From the NCBI GenBank assembly GCA_902783515.1, contig CACZRK010000053.1, positions 1 through 6,843 on the forward strand: a DNA stretch of 6,843 nt, given 5' to 3'. Below are positions 5,718 to 6,843 of the stretch, in pieces. The DNA comes from an uncultured Coriobacteriaceae bacterium. Its GTDB lineage: Bacteria > Actinomycetota > Coriobacteriia > Coriobacteriales > UMGS124. The notes beneath the pieces are model-generated. The model saw only the letters and a program-made list of their open reading frames with translations. It made no database searches and was not told where the DNA came from. The position numbers and the translations under genes are program-made. Position 1 is the first letter of the stretch. Every line of letters begins with the position of its first letter.

Positions 5718-6530
5718 TTACCTGTTCGCTTGTTTTGTGAGGGCGAGAATGAGCCCGGATCGGCCTGCGACGCCGAGCTTGTCATAGACGCGGCTTAGGG
5801 TGTTGCGCACGGTACTGAGCTGCAGACCGAGCATAGAGGCGGTCTCCTTGTTGGACTTGCCGCTGGCGACGAGCGTCGCGACGTCCCTTTCTCGAGGCGT
5901 CAGGGCACCCAGGGGATCAGAGGGAGCCGTCTGCATGCGATCCCTTCGCGCGCTTGTCCCGTCCCCTGTGGTCACTTGGGGTTGGACGATGGCCTCGCCG
6001 TCGGACGGCTGCGCAAAGCGGTAGTGTCCGAGCCTCCATGCGCGGATGAGCGTTCGCGGCTGCGAGACGGACTGGGCGAAGGATTCGAGATTTGCGACGA
6101 TCCTCGCCTGCGTAAACGCCTCCAACGCGTCGAGCATGACGTTCATTCTGCGCGTATCGCCGATGGTGCGCTCCCAGATGAGCTCTGCGACGACACCCGC
6201 CTCGAACACGCACTGCTCCAGGAAGGCGTCGATGCCGTAGAGAAGCTCGAAGTGCTGCACGACGATGTCGCCTGTCATGTACTCGTACTCGCGCGGGTTC
6301 GGGCGGCACTCTTCGAGTTGCGTGACAAGTGAGGCGAGATTGCCCCTTGACCAGCGCTCGGAATCGCTGACGGGAATCTCTGAGTTGGCCGAGAAGGCAT
6401 AGTCCTCGTGGTAGCGGAGCACGCACTCGCTGACGAGGTCGTCCATGTTGTCACGGATGAACGCCGCCAGCATACGCGCAATCTTGGGGTCGATCGTACG
6501 CTGGCTGGCAGTGATGTCGGTGCCCGGCAT
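5718..6530 (-). CDS. LuxR/GerE-type transcriptional regulator with an all-helical N-terminal region
   Basis: Taken from ATG 6530 the protein is 270 residues. The C-terminal GerE helix-turn-helix is clear at about 205-267: LTPRERDVATLVASGKSNKE, then TASMLGL, STVRNTLSRVYDKLGV. The STVRNT segment replaces the usual TVKxH but keeps the fold pattern. Residues 1-157 look all-helical and rich in charged residues, with no membrane segment, no receiver-domain Asp signature and no recognisable autoinducer domain; I do not recognise the fold, and it is the likely sensory part. A glutamine/serine-rich linker follows (158-204). ATG 6530 is preferred because AAGGGGG (complement of 6539-6545) lies eight bases upstream and a perfect TATAAT lies at 6580-6585. 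In-frame ATGs at 6560 and 6650 have no Shine-Dalgarno, and those at 6650 and 6779 lie upstream of that box. It is the first gene of the island and precedes the NPD-like gene by 216 bases, so that gene is its most likely target. Confidence 0.85.
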   Translation of the reverse strand: MPGTDITASQRTIDPKIARMLAAFIRDNMDDLVSECVLRYHEDYAFSANSEIPVSDSERWSRGNLASLVTQLEECRPNPREYEYMTGDIVVQHFELLYGIDAFLEQCVFEAGVVAELIWERTIGDTRRMNVMLDALEAFTQARIVANLESFAQSVSQPRTLIRAWRLGHYRFAQPSDGEAIVQPQVTTGDGTSARRDRMQTAPSDPLGALTPRERDVATLVASGKSNKETASMLGLQLSTVRNTLSRVYDKLGVAGRSGLILALTKQANR

Positions 6531-6579
6531 GACGTTAGCCCCCTTCCCCATTGTGATCATGACCTGCACGACGGGGCTG

Positions 6580-6585
6580 ATTATA
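6580..6585 (-). promoter_or_regulatory. Probable -10 box of the LuxR-type gene
   Basis: The complement reads TATAAT, a perfect -10 match, about 50 bases before ATG 6530. Transcription would start near 6573 and give a ~42-base leader carrying the AAGGGGG ribosome site. No -35 hexamer is recognisable 16-18 bases upstream, so an activator may be needed. The box also falls inside the longer open frame, which argues against the starts at 6650 and 6779. Confidence 0.5.
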
Positions 6586-6843
6586 TCGATCGCGGGTGCC
6601 GAGGTGGCCAGATGGAATGGGGACGATGCCACATCTGTGTCTGCGACCATGATGACGAGGCGACGTTTGCTGCGAGTGCGAGTGAGGGGGTTTGATGCCA
6701 GGCGACCTTGCGAGGCGATCGCATGGGTGGATTGGAGCTGTCCGAAAGTGCGCAAGAATCTTGACGGTAACCGAGCCATCTCTTGATGACGCTGGACTTG
6801 GAGAAGCCAAGGAGCGCAACCTCGAAAAAGCGGTCGGCGTGGA
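6586..6843. other. Right-edge stretch with no assignable gene
   Basis: The LuxR-type frame stays open to 6779 here, but that extension is upstream of the likely -10 box. At the extreme edge both strands give protein-like readings: on the minus strand a frame open from the edge contains ADRFFEVALLGFSKSSVIKR, and on the plus strand a frame near 6782 reads LDDAGLGEAKERNLEKA. Neither has a start with a ribosome site or a recognised family, and they cannot be told apart within the window. One may be the end of a neighbouring gene. Confidence 0.3.

Noticed and set aside
6531..6779. Longer LuxR-type protein starting at 6650 or 6779
   Set aside because: No ribosome site at either start, a perfect TATAAT lies inside the extension, and the extra residues do not look like a folded domain.
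6761..6843. Start of a plus-strand gene or end of a minus-strand gene at the right edge
   Set aside because: Both strands read as plausible protein, but there is no ribosome site, stop evidence or recognised family to support either.

Overview
The window is high-GC DNA. Its genes look like those of an anaerobic actinobacterium of the class Coriobacteriia (Eggerthellaceae or Atopobiaceae type). That placement is inferred from the GC-rich codon use, the twin-arginine (Tat) exported flavoprotein of the fumarate-reductase superfamily, and the pairing of such redox enzymes with private LuxR- and MarR-type regulators. No 16S or marker gene is present to confirm it.

Layout from left to right. At 2-541 (+) is the 3' part of a DUF5131 (phage Gp37/Gp68-like) gene whose start lies outside the window. 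It meets, tail to tail with overlapping stop codons, a minus-strand toxin-antitoxin operon: Phd/YefM-like antitoxin (865-1194) then RelE-like toxin (536-868), joined by an ATGA overlap. This operon has a good sigma-70-type promoter framed by a perfect 14-bp inverted repeat. The rest of the window is a minus-strand redox island. In order of transcription it runs: LuxR/GerE-type regulator (5718-6530), Tat-exported NPD/nitronate-monooxygenase-like flavoenzyme (4443-5501) with a strong intrinsic terminator, double-MarR regulator (3076-3993), and Tat-exported FAD-dependent oxidoreductase (1298-2905).

How the genes may work together. Both enzymes carry Tat signals, so both probably fold with their flavin in the cytoplasm and act outside the membrane. 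Each keeps its cofactor-binding motifs but lacks the family's usual catalytic residues: the FAD enzyme has no counterpart of the fumarate-reductase His/Arg set, and the NPD-like enzyme has Cys where the AGGH histidine normally sits. I infer a dedicated extracytoplasmic reduction or modification of an unknown small molecule, with the two regulators sensing it or a related cue. The spaces in front of the genes hold several inverted and direct repeats that could be operators. Four island genes share a G-rich Shine-Dalgarno sequence (GGGGG core), which supports starts well inside three of the longest possible reading frames. The last ~260 bases at the right edge hold no gene I can assign.
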